Notes: generated by a model not told the origin, from the letters alone. Positions 1 to 7,330 are shown, counted from the stretch's first letter. The stretch: 7,779 nt of DNA from an uncultured Planctomycetaceae bacterium (GCA_947307005.1 CAMZHY010000159.1:1-7779), one strand, 5' to 3'. Numbers and translations: made by a program.

Positions 1-2
1 TC

Positions 3-1373
3 GCCGGCGTTCTCTCGCTCCGCGCCGACGAAACGCGCGCGATTTGGCTGCGATTCAAGACGACGCCCGAAACGGCGCCCGGCGTCTACGAGGGACTTGT
101 CTCGCTCGTTCGCGACGACGGTTTCAAACTCGAAATACCGTACGCGACGACCGTCCTGAACTTCGTCGCGCCGTCGACCAAAATTACCGGAATTTACGAC
201 TCTCGAATCTCCCGCGATTATTTCGGAGAGGGGACGCGTCGGGAGAAACTCGTTCGGGTCTCCGAAAAACTGCTGGAACGTAAACTCTGCCCCGATAAGC
301 CCGTCTGCGAGCCAAAGATCAGCTACGACAAAGAGACGGGCGAGGCGACCGCCGACTGGTCCGAATACGACGCGGAAGCGACGCGGTATTTCGACGAACT
401 CGGAGGAAAGGCCGCGTATTTCCCCGGCGAGTTCTACCTCTTCGGCTGGGGCGTTCCGCCTAAGGTCGTCGAAGGAGAGAACCCTTACCCCGGCGAATGG
501 CCCTACGACGGCGCCGATCGCTCGAAACTGCGACCTGAATATAAGAAAGCGTATCAGGCGAAGCTCAAACTCTTCTGGGAACACCTTAAAGAGAAGGGCT
601 GGGCGGATAAATGCGTCCTCTATATCTCCGACGAGCCGTTCTATTCCAAGCCTGAAATCATCGAGCAGATGAAAGCGCTCTGCGACATGATTCACGAGGT
701 CGATCCCGCGATTCCGATCTATTCCAGCGTCTGGGTTTACGTCCCGGAATGGCTCGGATATATCGACGTTTGGGGCGTCGGTCACTACGGCGGGGTCGGC
801 GAGGAAACGCTTCAGAAAATCTTCGACGCGGGCGGTCGCGTTTGGTGGACGACCGACGGTCAGATGTGTCTCGACACGCCCCTGTGCGCCGTCGAGCGGC
901 TGCTCCCCTATACGTGCGTTCGACGCGGCGCGGAGCTTTATGAATTCTGGGGCGCGACGTGGTATACGCTCAACCCGTTCGATTCGGCGTCGCACTTCTA
1001 CATTTCTCAGTCCGATCAGCCCGGCGTGCGGTATTGGGTGCGCTATCCGAACGGGGACGGCTACATTTTCTATCCGGGCGAGTTAATCGGACGACCGGGC
1101 GCGATTCTCGATTCGATTCGTTCGGAACAGGCGCGCGAGGGGATCGAGGACGCGGGCTGGCTCGTCGGACTGCGCGACGCGATTGAGAACAAGACGGCGG
1201 CGAGCTCGCTGGAACGCGCTCAAGCGCAGGCGATTCTCGACCGCGCGCTCGACTGGCTCCCGCTCAACTGCGGCTCCGGTCGCTATTCGACGCGCTATAT
1301 CGCCGATCCCCAAGCGTTCGAACGCGCGCGTCTCGACGTCGGTTTAGAGCTGGAAAAATTGTCTAACCGCTGA
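3..1373 (+). CDS. GH123/DUF4091-type glycoside hydrolase, C-terminal part (5' end outside window)
   Basis: The reading frame is open from the window edge and gives 456 residues before TGA, so the start and any signal peptide are missing. Residues about 14-35 (IWLRFKTTPETAPGVYEGLV) look like the end of the beta-sandwich that precedes the catalytic barrel in GH123/DUF4091 proteins. The barrel seems to run from about residue 60 to the end. LYISDEPF around residues 206-213 carries an adjacent Asp-Glu pair (D210, E211, bases 630-635). In GH123 such a pair serves substrate-assisted hydrolysis of beta-N-acetylgalactosaminides, Glu as acid/base and Asp orienting the 2-acetamido group. Aromatic-rich stretches such as GRVWWTTDG and YEFWGATWYTLNPF fit a sugar-binding cleft. 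The gene is convergent with the propeller gene, with only 8 bp between the stops. Family membership is fairly sure; the GalNAc substrate is inferred, because many DUF4091 members are untested. An internal ATG at 669 lies inside the barrel and is not the start. Confidence 0.82.
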   Translation, partial: AGVLSLRADETRAIWLRFKTTPETAPGVYEGLVSLVRDDGFKLEIPYATTVLNFVAPSTKITGIYDSRISRDYFGEGTRREKLVRVSEKLLERKLCPDKPVCEPKISYDKETGEATADWSEYDAEATRYFDELGGKAAYFPGEFYLFGWGVPPKVVEGENPYPGEWPYDGADRSKLRPEYKKAYQAKLKLFWEHLKEKGWADKCVLYISDEPFYSKPEIIEQMKALCDMIHEVDPAIPIYSSVWVYVPEWLGYIDVWGVGHYGGVGEETLQKIFDAGGRVWWTTDGQMCLDTPLCAVERLLPYTCVRRGAELYEFWGATWYTLNPFDSASHFYISQSDQPGVRYWVRYPNGDGYIFYPGELIGRPGAILDSIRSEQAREGIEDAGWLVGLRDAIENKTAASSLERAQAQAILDRALDWLPLNCGSGRYSTRYIADPQAFERARLDVGLELEKLSNR

Positions 1374-1381
1374 CGTCGTCG

Positions 1382-2332
1382 TTAAAAGCCCAAATCTTCG
1401 CCTTTGTGGATAACGAGACCGATCTGTTCGACGCTTCCTTTGCGACCGTTGTACCAGAGGCGCCAGAGGTCTTCTTTTTCGTCGTAAATCGCGAAGGGTT
1501 TGTAGCACGCGTCGCCGTCCCACTTGTCGGGGTCGGGGGAGACGATCGGGTTGTTCTTCGAGCGTTCCCAGCCGGAAATTCCGTCCTTGGAGCGCGCGAC
1601 GCCGATTCTCGCGAGATGCTCGTTTTCAAATCCAATGTAGAACATGTAATACCACTCGCCGCGTTTGACGATCTGACCGGCGGTGACTTTATGTTGTTCC
1701 CACTTGGAGTTCGGGTCGGCGGCGAAGATCGGATTCTTTTCGTATTTCGTCCAATGGAGTCCGTCGGAGCTCGTCGCGTAGCCGATCGCGTTCGGCTCGT
1801 ACTGTTCGCCCCCCGAATAGCGCATCTTGAAGAGCCGATCCTCCTCGTCCCACTGGACGTCGGGGCACATGACCGACGTCTTGTCCCATTCCTCTTCCGC
1901 CTTCAGGACGGGGACGTCGGACTGGCGTTCCCATTTGACGCCGTCGCGGCTCGTCGCGAAGCCGATCTGCGAGGTTTTTTCCGTCTGCCCCGTATACCAC
2001 ATGTAATACAGGTCGCCCTTATGGACGACGCCGCTTCGATTGACGAGATTCTCCCAGCCGCTGTCGCGCGGGGCGAGGACGACGACCGGCTCGCTCCACG
2101 AAACTCCGTCGACGCTTTCCGTATAGCCCATCGAACGTTTGGTTCGCCATGAGAACCACATTTTGAAGAGGTCGTTTTCTTGGAGGAGCGTCACGTCGAA
2201 GCAGACGCCTAAATCTCCGCCAAGGACGGGATTGCTTTCGTATTTGACCCATTCGTTATCGTTTTGGGCGAATACGAGCCGCGGCGCGGCGATCGCGAGC
2301 GCGAGAAGAAACAGAACGGCAAGTCGTTTCAT
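1382..2332 (-). CDS. Secreted five-bladed beta-propeller protein, GH43/GH32/GH130-like putative glycosidase
   Basis: This 316-residue protein starts with a signal peptide (MKRLAVLFLLALAIAAPRLVFA, likely cut after VFA at residue 22), so it should be exported. The rest is five repeats of about 55-60 residues. Each has an aromatic strand (LFKMWF 55-60, LYYMWYTG 108-115, LFKMRYSG 167-174, WYYMFYIG 227-234, LWRLWYNG 289-296) followed by an IGxAxSxDGxxW-type turn (123-134, 183-194, 243-255). NPVL/NPIF/NPIV joins several blades. This is the pattern of five-bladed propellers in GH43, GH32, GH130 and related uncharacterised families. D46 and D158 sit at equivalent points before the inner strands of blades 1 and 3 and are candidate catalytic acids; blade 5 has Lys-Pro-Phe there. 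An upstream ATG at 2362 would add ten residues in front of the signal peptide. I prefer 2332 because AGGGAG lies 6 nt before it. The substrate is unknown. Confidence 0.8.
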   Translation of the reverse strand: MKRLAVLFLLALAIAAPRLVFAQNDNEWVKYESNPVLGGDLGVCFDVTLLQENDLFKMWFSWRTKRSMGYTESVDGVSWSEPVVVLAPRDSGWENLVNRSGVVHKGDLYYMWYTGQTEKTSQIGFATSRDGVKWERQSDVPVLKAEEEWDKTSVMCPDVQWDEEDRLFKMRYSGGEQYEPNAIGYATSSDGLHWTKYEKNPIFAADPNSKWEQHKVTAGQIVKRGEWYYMFYIGFENEHLARIGVARSKDGISGWERSKNNPIVSPDPDKWDGDACYKPFAIYDEKEDLWRLWYNGRKGSVEQIGLVIHKGEDLGF

Positions 2333-2338
2333 GGAAAA

Positions 2339-2344
2339 CTCCCT
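2339..2344 (-). promoter_or_regulatory. Ribosome binding site of the propeller gene
   Basis: On the minus strand AGGGAG ends 6 nt before the ATG at 2332. This strong Shine-Dalgarno match decides the start in favour of 2332 over the in-frame ATG at 2362, and it places the signal peptide exactly at the N terminus. Confidence 0.7.
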
Positions 2345-2409
2345 TGCAAGCGGGTTAATCAAAAAATGTGAATACGAAGGGTCTTCCGTATCGAGGTTAA
2401 AGTCGAAAT

Positions 2410-2453
2410 CGCGCCATCTTCCGTCCGTTCTTATGTTAAGACGGGATGGCGCG
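2410..2453. repeat. Long imperfect palindrome (9 + 5 bp arms, TT bulge)
   Basis: CGCGCCATC (2410-2418) is the exact reverse complement of GATGGCGCG (2445-2453). Inside it, CCGTC (2421-2425) is the exact reverse complement of GACGG (2440-2444). The arms form 14 base pairs with a two-base TT bulge on the left side and a 14-nt loop. No T-run follows on either strand, so a classic intrinsic terminator is unlikely. It may be an operator, an mRNA leader hairpin for the propeller gene (about 80-120 nt upstream of its start), or a dispersed palindromic repeat. The inverted repeat is certain; its role is not known. Confidence 0.65.
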
Positions 2454-2504
2454 GTAAATGCGGGCGATTTGGCAAACGTCTATTCCTTGTTGGAAACCGC
2501 GTTG

Positions 2505-2510
2505 TATAAT
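2505..2510 (+). promoter_or_regulatory. Candidate -10 box for the RND efflux operon
   Basis: TATAAT is a perfect match to the sigma70 -10 consensus and points at the adaptor gene; transcription from here would give a leader of about 180 nt. No good -35 hexamer lies 16-18 bp upstream (TTGTTG at 2487-2492 is only 12 bp away). The promoter would therefore be weak or activator-dependent, or the match is by chance. Confidence 0.4.
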
Positions 2511-2539
2511 ACATTGGCGGATGGTCGCCGCGTTTGCTT

Positions 2540-2545
2540 ATTATA
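2540..2545 (-). promoter_or_regulatory. Candidate -10 box for the propeller gene
   Basis: The minus strand reads TATAAT here, a perfect -10 hexamer pointing at the propeller gene with a leader of about 200 nt. The -35 position is poor (TCGTAA at 17 bp). It faces the plus-strand TATAAT at 2505-2510, so the two would compete for polymerase if both work. Confidence 0.35.
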
Positions 2546-2699
2546 GCGACGGTCGGAACGATTTACGAGAGCGTCGTCGCAAGACGGCGTCGAAATTTGT
2601 TTGAGCGAAGACGAGTTTGTTTTCCTCGGGAGAACATAGCGCCAAACGTTGATAGAATCCTCCATTTTTATTGAAAACATAACGGAGAAACAGGATAAG

Positions 2700-4073
2700 A
2701 TGAACGTTATTAAGTCGAACGCGACGTCGTTAGGGCGCGTTTTGCGCGGTTTTATTCTGACGTCGGCGGCAACGATGTTGGTTTTTACGGGGTGCGATCA
2801 GGTTAAGCGCGTCTATTCGAGCCTTTTCGGAGCGCCGTCCGACGAAGCCGGCGTTTCCCGTAACGAAGACGCGGCGATCGAGGTCGGAACGTATACGCTG
2901 AAGCCGGAGACGGTCGAGCTTACGCGCGAGTTGATTGGACGAACGCGGGCGTCGAATACGGCGGAGGTACGTCCCCAGGTGAACGGCGTCGTTCTGGAGC
3001 GCTTGTTCGAGGAAGGCAAGCTCGTCGAAAAAGACCAAGTGTTGTATCATATCGACGACAACGTTTATCGCGCGAATTATGAAAAAGCGCAGGCGAGGTA
3101 CGACAATCTCGCCCTGATTAAGGACCGATATTTCGCGCTAAAGGAAAAAGAAGCGACGAGCGAACAGTCCTATGAGGAAGCGCTATATAACTGGAAAATT
3201 GCGGGGGCGGAGCTTGATCTTGCGAAGCTTGACCTTGATTACTGCCAAATCAAAGCGCCGATCTCCGGTCGAATCGGTCTTTCTGAAATTACTGTTGGAG
3301 CGTTGGTTACGGACGGTCAGCAGGGCGCGCTGACGACGATTCAGCAGGTTGATCCGATCTATGTCGATATGAACCCCTCTGTTCGGACGCTGCTGGAAAC
3401 CGTTTCCCCCGAGTCGGAGGATCTGTCCGAGACCAAAGCGGAGTTCTTTTTGGGCGCCAAAGCGACGCTCGTTCTTGAAGACGGATGGAAATATCCTTTC
3501 GACGGCAAGGTTACGCTCATTGACAACCGAATTCAGGAAGATCTCGGCGCCGTGACGATCCGCGCGGAATTTCCGAACCCGGAGCAGGTGATGTTGCCCG
3601 GCATGTTCGTCCGCGTCTTTGTGAACGAAGGGACTCGCGAGAACGCGCTCCTGATCCCGCAGCAGGCGCTCTTTAGAACGCCCGCGGGCGATCCTTACGT
3701 TTGGGTCGTCGAAGAGGATTCGACCGTTAATCAGCGTCCGATCGTCTCCAAGCGAAACTTGGGCAACATGGCGCTGATCGACTCCGGACTCAAGGCGGGC
3801 GAGCGCGTCGTCGTGGAAGGCGTGCAGCACCTTGCGCAGGGCGCGAAGGTCGCCGCGAAGGAAATTACGAATCTGCCCAACACGACGACGTTAGAGCCCG
3901 CGCTGACGGAAACGCTCAACGAACCCTCGAAGAGCCCGAACGCCGAAGACGCCCAGAGCGTCGCGCCGACCGCGCCGCAGAATCAAACGACGCCGGCCGC
4001 GTCCCCGAATCAGACGACGCCGGTCGCGCCGCAGAATCAGACGGCGGAGCCCGCGCAGACGGACGCCAAGTAG
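2700..4073 (+). CDS. acrA: RND efflux pump periplasmic adaptor (membrane fusion protein), lipoprotein
   Basis: This 457-residue AcrA/MexA-family adaptor bridges the inner-membrane RND pump to an outer-membrane channel; the symbol is family-level, not proven orthology. The N terminus has a basic stretch, a hydrophobic segment (18-30) and FTGC, giving a lipidated Cys32. Asp33 at +2 is the inner-membrane retention signal known from E. coli. The first lipoyl half starts near residue 89 (EVRPQVNGVV), an alpha-hairpin spans about 118-180, and the second lipoyl half starts at KAPISGRIG (from 185). A beta-barrel (about 215-295) and a membrane-proximal domain (about 300-385) follow. The tail beyond about 400 is Pro/Gln/Thr/Ala-rich with a 9-residue repeat, longer than AcrA's end (AcrA has about 397 residues). 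I place the start at 2700, after AGGA at 2692-2695. An in-frame ATG at 2649 would put 17 polar residues before the signal and is unlikely. The pump gene follows after 37 bp, so an operon is likely. Confidence 0.93.
   Translation: MNVIKSNATSLGRVLRGFILTSAATMLVFTGCDQVKRVYSSLFGAPSDEAGVSRNEDAAIEVGTYTLKPETVELTRELIGRTRASNTAEVRPQVNGVVLERLFEEGKLVEKDQVLYHIDDNVYRANYEKAQARYDNLALIKDRYFALKEKEATSEQSYEEALYNWKIAGAELDLAKLDLDYCQIKAPISGRIGLSEITVGALVTDGQQGALTTIQQVDPIYVDMNPSVRTLLETVSPESEDLSETKAEFFLGAKATLVLEDGWKYPFDGKVTLIDNRIQEDLGAVTIRAEFPNPEQVMLPGMFVRVFVNEGTRENALLIPQQALFRTPAGDPYVWVVEEDSTVNQRPIVSKRNLGNMALIDSGLKAGERVVVEGVQHLAQGAKVAAKEITNLPNTTTLEPALTETLNEPSKSPNAEDAQSVAPTAPQNQTTPAASPNQTTPVAPQNQTAEPAQTDAK
3972..4052 (+). 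repeat. Three tandem 27-bp repeats coding a Pro/Gln/Thr tail
   Basis: Three consecutive in-frame 27-bp units near the end of the adaptor gene encode APQNQTTPA, ASPNQTTPV and APQNQTAEP. The units begin at 3972, 3999 and 4026 and differ by a few bases. They look like recent tandem duplication of a flexible, probably disordered tail beyond the folded adaptor domains. Copy number may vary between strains. Confidence 0.75.
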
Positions 4074-4110
4074 TTTTCCCCACCGCAAGAGCAAGAGATT
4101 GTAGTCTATC

Positions 4111-7100
4111 ATGTCTAAATTTTTTATAGAACGACCAATTTTCGCGTGGGTCGTCGCGATTATGATCATGCTGGCGGGGTTGGCGGCGCTCATTCAGCTG
4201 CCTATTTCGCAGTTTCCTAACGTCGCGCCGCCCGCGATCAAAATTTCCGGTCGGTATACGGGCGCGTCGGCGCAAACGATCCAAGACTCCGTTCTGCAAA
4301 CGATCGAACAGCAGATGACCGGTCTCGACGGATTCCGGTACATGAGTTCGGACAGTTCCGCGAACGGCAGTTTCGAGATTATCCTGACGTTTGAACAGGG
4401 CGTCGACCCCAACATCGCGCAGGTTCAGGTGCAGAACAAGTTGGCGCTGGCGACCCCGCTGCTTCCGACGGAAGTTCAAGCGACCGGCATGCAGGTTGAC
4501 AAATATCAGGCCAACTACATGCTGATCGTCGCCGGATATTGCGACGACGAATCGCTTTCGGACTCCGACCTCGGCGACCTGATGACGGGTCAGGTTAAGG
4601 ACGAGATCGGTCGAATCGACGGGGTCGGCTCGATCGACGTGTGGGGGTCTCAGTACGCGATGAGAATCTGGCTTAAACCGGAGAAACTTACGGCGTATGA
4701 TCTTACGGCGAAGGACGTGGTCGCGGCGATTCGCGAGCAGAACGTTCAAGTCTCCGTCGGGCGACTCGCCGGCGCGCCGGCTCCCGAGGGCGTTCGCGTG
4801 ACGGCGACCGTCGTCGCGAAGAGCCAAATGACCTCCGCGCAGGAGTTTCGCGACATTCTGCTGAAGACCTCGACGAACGGTTCCCAAATTCGACTTTCCG
4901 ACGTCGCGGAAGTGGAGCTTGGCAGCGAGATTTACGAAGTTAGAACGCGGGTGAACGGTCATCCGGGCGTCGCGCTTGCGATTCGACTCGCCGCGGGCGG
5001 GAACGTTTTGGACGCGTCGGATAAGATTAAGGAAACGCTCGATTCTCTTCGCGGTTATTTGCCTGAAGGATTGAAGTTCGCCTATCTGTGCGAGAACGCG
5101 CCGGTCGTTCGCGCTTCGATTCACGCGGTGGTTCACACGCTCTTTGAAGCGGTCGTCCTCGTCTTCTGCGTTATGTTCCTCTTCCTCCAGCGCGTTCGCG
5201 TCACGCTCGTGCCGACGTTGACGATTCCCGTCGTCCTTCTGGGGACCTTTGGGGTTCTCTATACGTGCGGGTTCACGCTGAACGTGACCGTTCTCTTCGC
5301 GCTGACGCTCGCGATCGGGCTTCTCGTGGACGACGCGATCGTCGTCGTGGAGAACGTCGAACGATTGATGGCGACCGAAGGGCTGGACGCCAAAGCGGCG
5401 ACCGTCAAGACGATGGAGCAGATTCAGGGCGCGCTTGTCGGCGTCGGCGCGACGATCTCCGCCGTTTTTCTGCCGACGGCGTTTTTCGGCGGTTCGACGG
5501 GCGTTATTTACCGTCAATTTGCCATTTCGATCATTTCGTCGATGCTCCTTTCCGTTTTCATCGCGCTAACGTTTGCGCCCGCGCTGTGCGCCTCGATGCT
5601 CAAACCTCCGAAGAAAAATTCGAAACCGTTCGTCTTTTTCCGATGGTTTAACGACTTCTTCGCATGGGGAACCGAAAAATACGTGTCCGGCGTCGGGCGC
5701 GTCGTGAACCGTCGCAAGCGTTATCTGATCGTGTTTGCGGCGATTCTCGCTCTTATCGCGTACTGGTATCCCAAACTCCCTACCGCGTTCCTGCCGACGG
5801 AAGACCAGGGCAACCTGTACGTTTTGGTCGAGTTGCCGCCTAACTCGAGTCAGGAGCGAACGCAGGAGATTCTGGATCAAGTCTCGCAGTACTTTAGCGA
5901 CGCGGAAGGCGACAACATCGCCAACATTCTGGCGGTCAACGGCTTTAGCTTCGCGGGTTCGAACCAGAACGCCGGAATCTTCTTCATTTCGCTAAAGTCG
6001 TTTGAAGAGCGAACGCGACCGGACCAGGACGTTTTCAGCATCGTTAAGAGGGCGCAGGCGAACTGCTTCTCGAAGATTACGAAGGCGAAGGTCACGCCGG
6101 TCATTCCTCCGTCGATGATGGAACTGGGCAACGTTTCTGGGTTGGATTTTTATCTGCTTGACCGAGCGGGACTTGGGCACGACAAACTGCTCGAAATTCA
6201 GCGGCAGTTCCTTAAGGAGCTCAACTCTTCCAACGAGATTGAGGCCGCGTGGACGAATTCTCTTCCGGACGAGCCTCAGTACAAAGTCGATATCGACGAC
6301 GAGCGCGTTCGCGCGCTTAACCTGAGTCTCACCGACGTCAACGACACGACGTCGATCGCGTGGGGATCCTGTTACGTCAACGATTTTATCGACCGAGGGC
6401 GCGTCAAGCGCGTCTACGTTCAGGGCGAGTCGAGCGCGCGCGCGAGCGCTTCTGATTTCGACAAATGGTACGTCAGGAATCAAGTCGGTCGCATGACGCC
6501 GTTTTCGGCGTTCGCCTCGGGACACTGGACGAGCGGCGCGCCGAAATTGGCGCGATACAACGGACTGCCGGGAATCGAGTTTAACGCGGTTCCGGCGGCG
6601 GGGGTGAGCTCCGGCGTCGCGATGGCGAAAGTCGCCGAGATCGTTAAGAAGCTTCCGGCGGGCGTCGATCTGAGCTATACGGGCCTATCCTACGAGGAGA
6701 TTCAAGGCGGTTCTCAGGCGTCGACGCTCTTTGCGCTTTCGTTGCTGATCGTTTTCCTCTGCCTCGCGGCGCTCTATGAAAGCTGGTCGGTTCCGTTTGC
6801 AATCGCGATGGGCGTTCCCTTCGGCGTTTTAGGCGCCGTCGTGGGCGTCGCCGCGCAGGGACTGACGAACGACGTCTTTTTCCAGGTCGGTCTGCTGACG
6901 GTCATGGGACTTTCGGCGAAGAACGCGATTTTGATCGTCGAGTTTGCCAAGCAGATGGTCGACGAGGAAGGGCTTCCCGTTATAGAGGCGGCGGTTCGGG
7001 CGTGTCGGCTTCGTTTGCGTCCGATTCTGATGACGTCGACGGCGTTTGCGCTCGGCGTGTTGCCGATGACGATGGCGACGGGCGCGAGTTCGCTGAGCCA

Positions 7101-7230
7101 GCAGTCGCTTGGCGTCTGCGTTTTTTGCGGCACGGTTGTGGCGACGTCGTTCGCGATCTTCTTCATCCCGCTCTTCTACGTCTTCGTCATGAACCTTTTC
7201 AACGGAAAAGGGAAATCGCAGAAGGCGTGA
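4111..7230 (+). CDS. acrB: RND multidrug efflux transporter, HAE1 family (AcrB/MexB-like)
   Basis: This 1039-residue protein has the usual length of a proton-driven RND pump that expels drugs, dyes, detergents or other amphiphiles from periplasm and inner membrane as a trimer. The start FFIERPIFAWV matches the family's N terminus. TM1 lies at about 10-28, TM2-TM6 at about 337-490 with the ion-relay motif GLLVDDAIVVVEN, TM7 at about 535-553, and TM8-TM12 at about 865-1030. Proton-relay residues are intact: D407 and D408 (the same numbers as in E. coli AcrB), K937 in SAKNAIL (AcrB K940) and R968 in RLRLRP (AcrB R971). Two large periplasmic loops (about 29-336 and 554-864) form the porter and docking domains. 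The second contains FSFAGSNQNAG, close to AcrB's switch-loop region. The start at 4111 has only a weak ribosome site, but the N terminus aligns with AcrB. Family is near certain; substrate range and the partner channel are unknown. The symbol is family-level. Confidence 0.97.
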   Translation: MSKFFIERPIFAWVVAIMIMLAGLAALIQLPISQFPNVAPPAIKISGRYTGASAQTIQDSVLQTIEQQMTGLDGFRYMSSDSSANGSFEIILTFEQGVDPNIAQVQVQNKLALATPLLPTEVQATGMQVDKYQANYMLIVAGYCDDESLSDSDLGDLMTGQVKDEIGRIDGVGSIDVWGSQYAMRIWLKPEKLTAYDLTAKDVVAAIREQNVQVSVGRLAGAPAPEGVRVTATVVAKSQMTSAQEFRDILLKTSTNGSQIRLSDVAEVELGSEIYEVRTRVNGHPGVALAIRLAAGGNVLDASDKIKETLDSLRGYLPEGLKFAYLCENAPVVRASIHAVVHTLFEAVVLVFCVMFLFLQRVRVTLVPTLTIPVVLLGTFGVLYTCGFTLNVTVLFALTLAIGLLVDDAIVVVENVERLMATEGLDAKAATVKTMEQIQGALVGVGATISAVFLPTAFFGGSTGVIYRQFAISIISSMLLSVFIALTFAPALCASMLKPPKKNSKPFVFFRWFNDFFAWGTEKYVSGVGRVVNRRKRYLIVFAAILALIAYWYPKLPTAFLPTEDQGNLYVLVELPPNSSQERTQEILDQVSQYFSDAEGDNIANILAVNGFSFAGSNQNAGIFFISLKSFEERTRPDQDVFSIVKRAQANCFSKITKAKVTPVIPPSMMELGNVSGLDFYLLDRAGLGHDKLLEIQRQFLKELNSSNEIEAAWTNSLPDEPQYKVDIDDERVRALNLSLTDVNDTTSIAWGSCYVNDFIDRGRVKRVYVQGESSARASASDFDKWYVRNQVGRMTPFSAFASGHWTSGAPKLARYNGLPGIEFNAVPAAGVSSGVAMAKVAEIVKKLPAGVDLSYTGLSYEEIQGGSQASTLFALSLLIVFLCLAALYESWSVPFAIAMGVPFGVLGAVVGVAAQGLTNDVFFQVGLLTVMGLSAKNAILIVEFAKQMVDEEGLPVIEAAVRACRLRLRPILMTSTAFALGVLPMTMATGASSLSQQSLGVCVFCGTVVATSFAIFFIPLFYVFVMNLFNGKGKSQKA

Positions 7231-7290
7231 CCGTCGCCGAGCGCGTCGCGCCGCAACTACATGACGGCGCAAAGAGTTGAGGATATTTTT

Positions 7291-7328
7291 ACGGAGTCTG
7301 GAGACGCGGTCTTCAGACTCCGTTGTTT
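7291..7328 (+). terminator. Probable transcription terminator of the efflux operon
   Basis: A 15-bp stem (7291-7305 with 7309-7323, one G-T pair) closes on a GCG loop and is followed by the short T-rich run TTGTTT. It begins 60 bp after the pump gene's stop and lies just before the rRNA promoter, so it would insulate the two units. The T-run is short, so termination may be partial or factor-assisted. Confidence 0.75.
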
Positions 7329-7330
7329 AG

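Larger units (their letters stand above)
2333..2699. other. Divergent intergenic region between the propeller gene and the efflux operon
   Basis: These 367 bp separate two genes transcribed away from each other. I see no credible coding region: short open frames on both strands have no recognisable domain and no convincing ribosome site. The region holds a long imperfect palindrome (2410-2453) and two perfect TATAAT hexamers on opposite strands (2505-2510 and 2540-2545). The part nearest the adaptor gene (about 2640-2699) is A/T-rich, unlike the CpG-rich genes around it, as expected of a leader or control region. I recognise no riboswitch. Confidence 0.6.

Noticed and set aside
1374..1381. 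Bidirectional terminator between the convergent genes
   Set aside because: The 8-bp gap and its immediate flanks contain no hairpin with a T-run on either strand.
1406..2152. A 248-codon open frame on the plus strand opposite the propeller gene
   Set aside because: The minus-strand frame has a signal peptide, a good ribosome site and five clear repeats; the plus-strand frame has none of these and is a shadow.
2139..2546. A 135-codon plus-strand frame running into the intergenic region
   Set aside because: It overlaps the signal-peptide end of the propeller gene, crosses the palindrome and the -10 box, and has no recognisable fold or ribosome site.
2480..2680. A 66-codon minus-strand frame in the intergenic region
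   Set aside because: It covers both candidate -10 boxes, has no domain or hydrophobic segment, and has a polar, random-looking composition.
2649..2699. Upstream start for the adaptor adding 17 residues
   Set aside because: It would place a polar stretch before the lipoprotein signal peptide; the start at 2700 gives a normal signal with a nearby AGGA.
3916..5517. A 533-codon open frame on the minus strand across the adaptor end and the first half of the pump gene
   Set aside because: It lies antisense to well-conserved AcrA/AcrB-family sequence, is very rich in Arg, Asp and His with no domain, and is what high-CpG codon use on the plus strand produces by chance.
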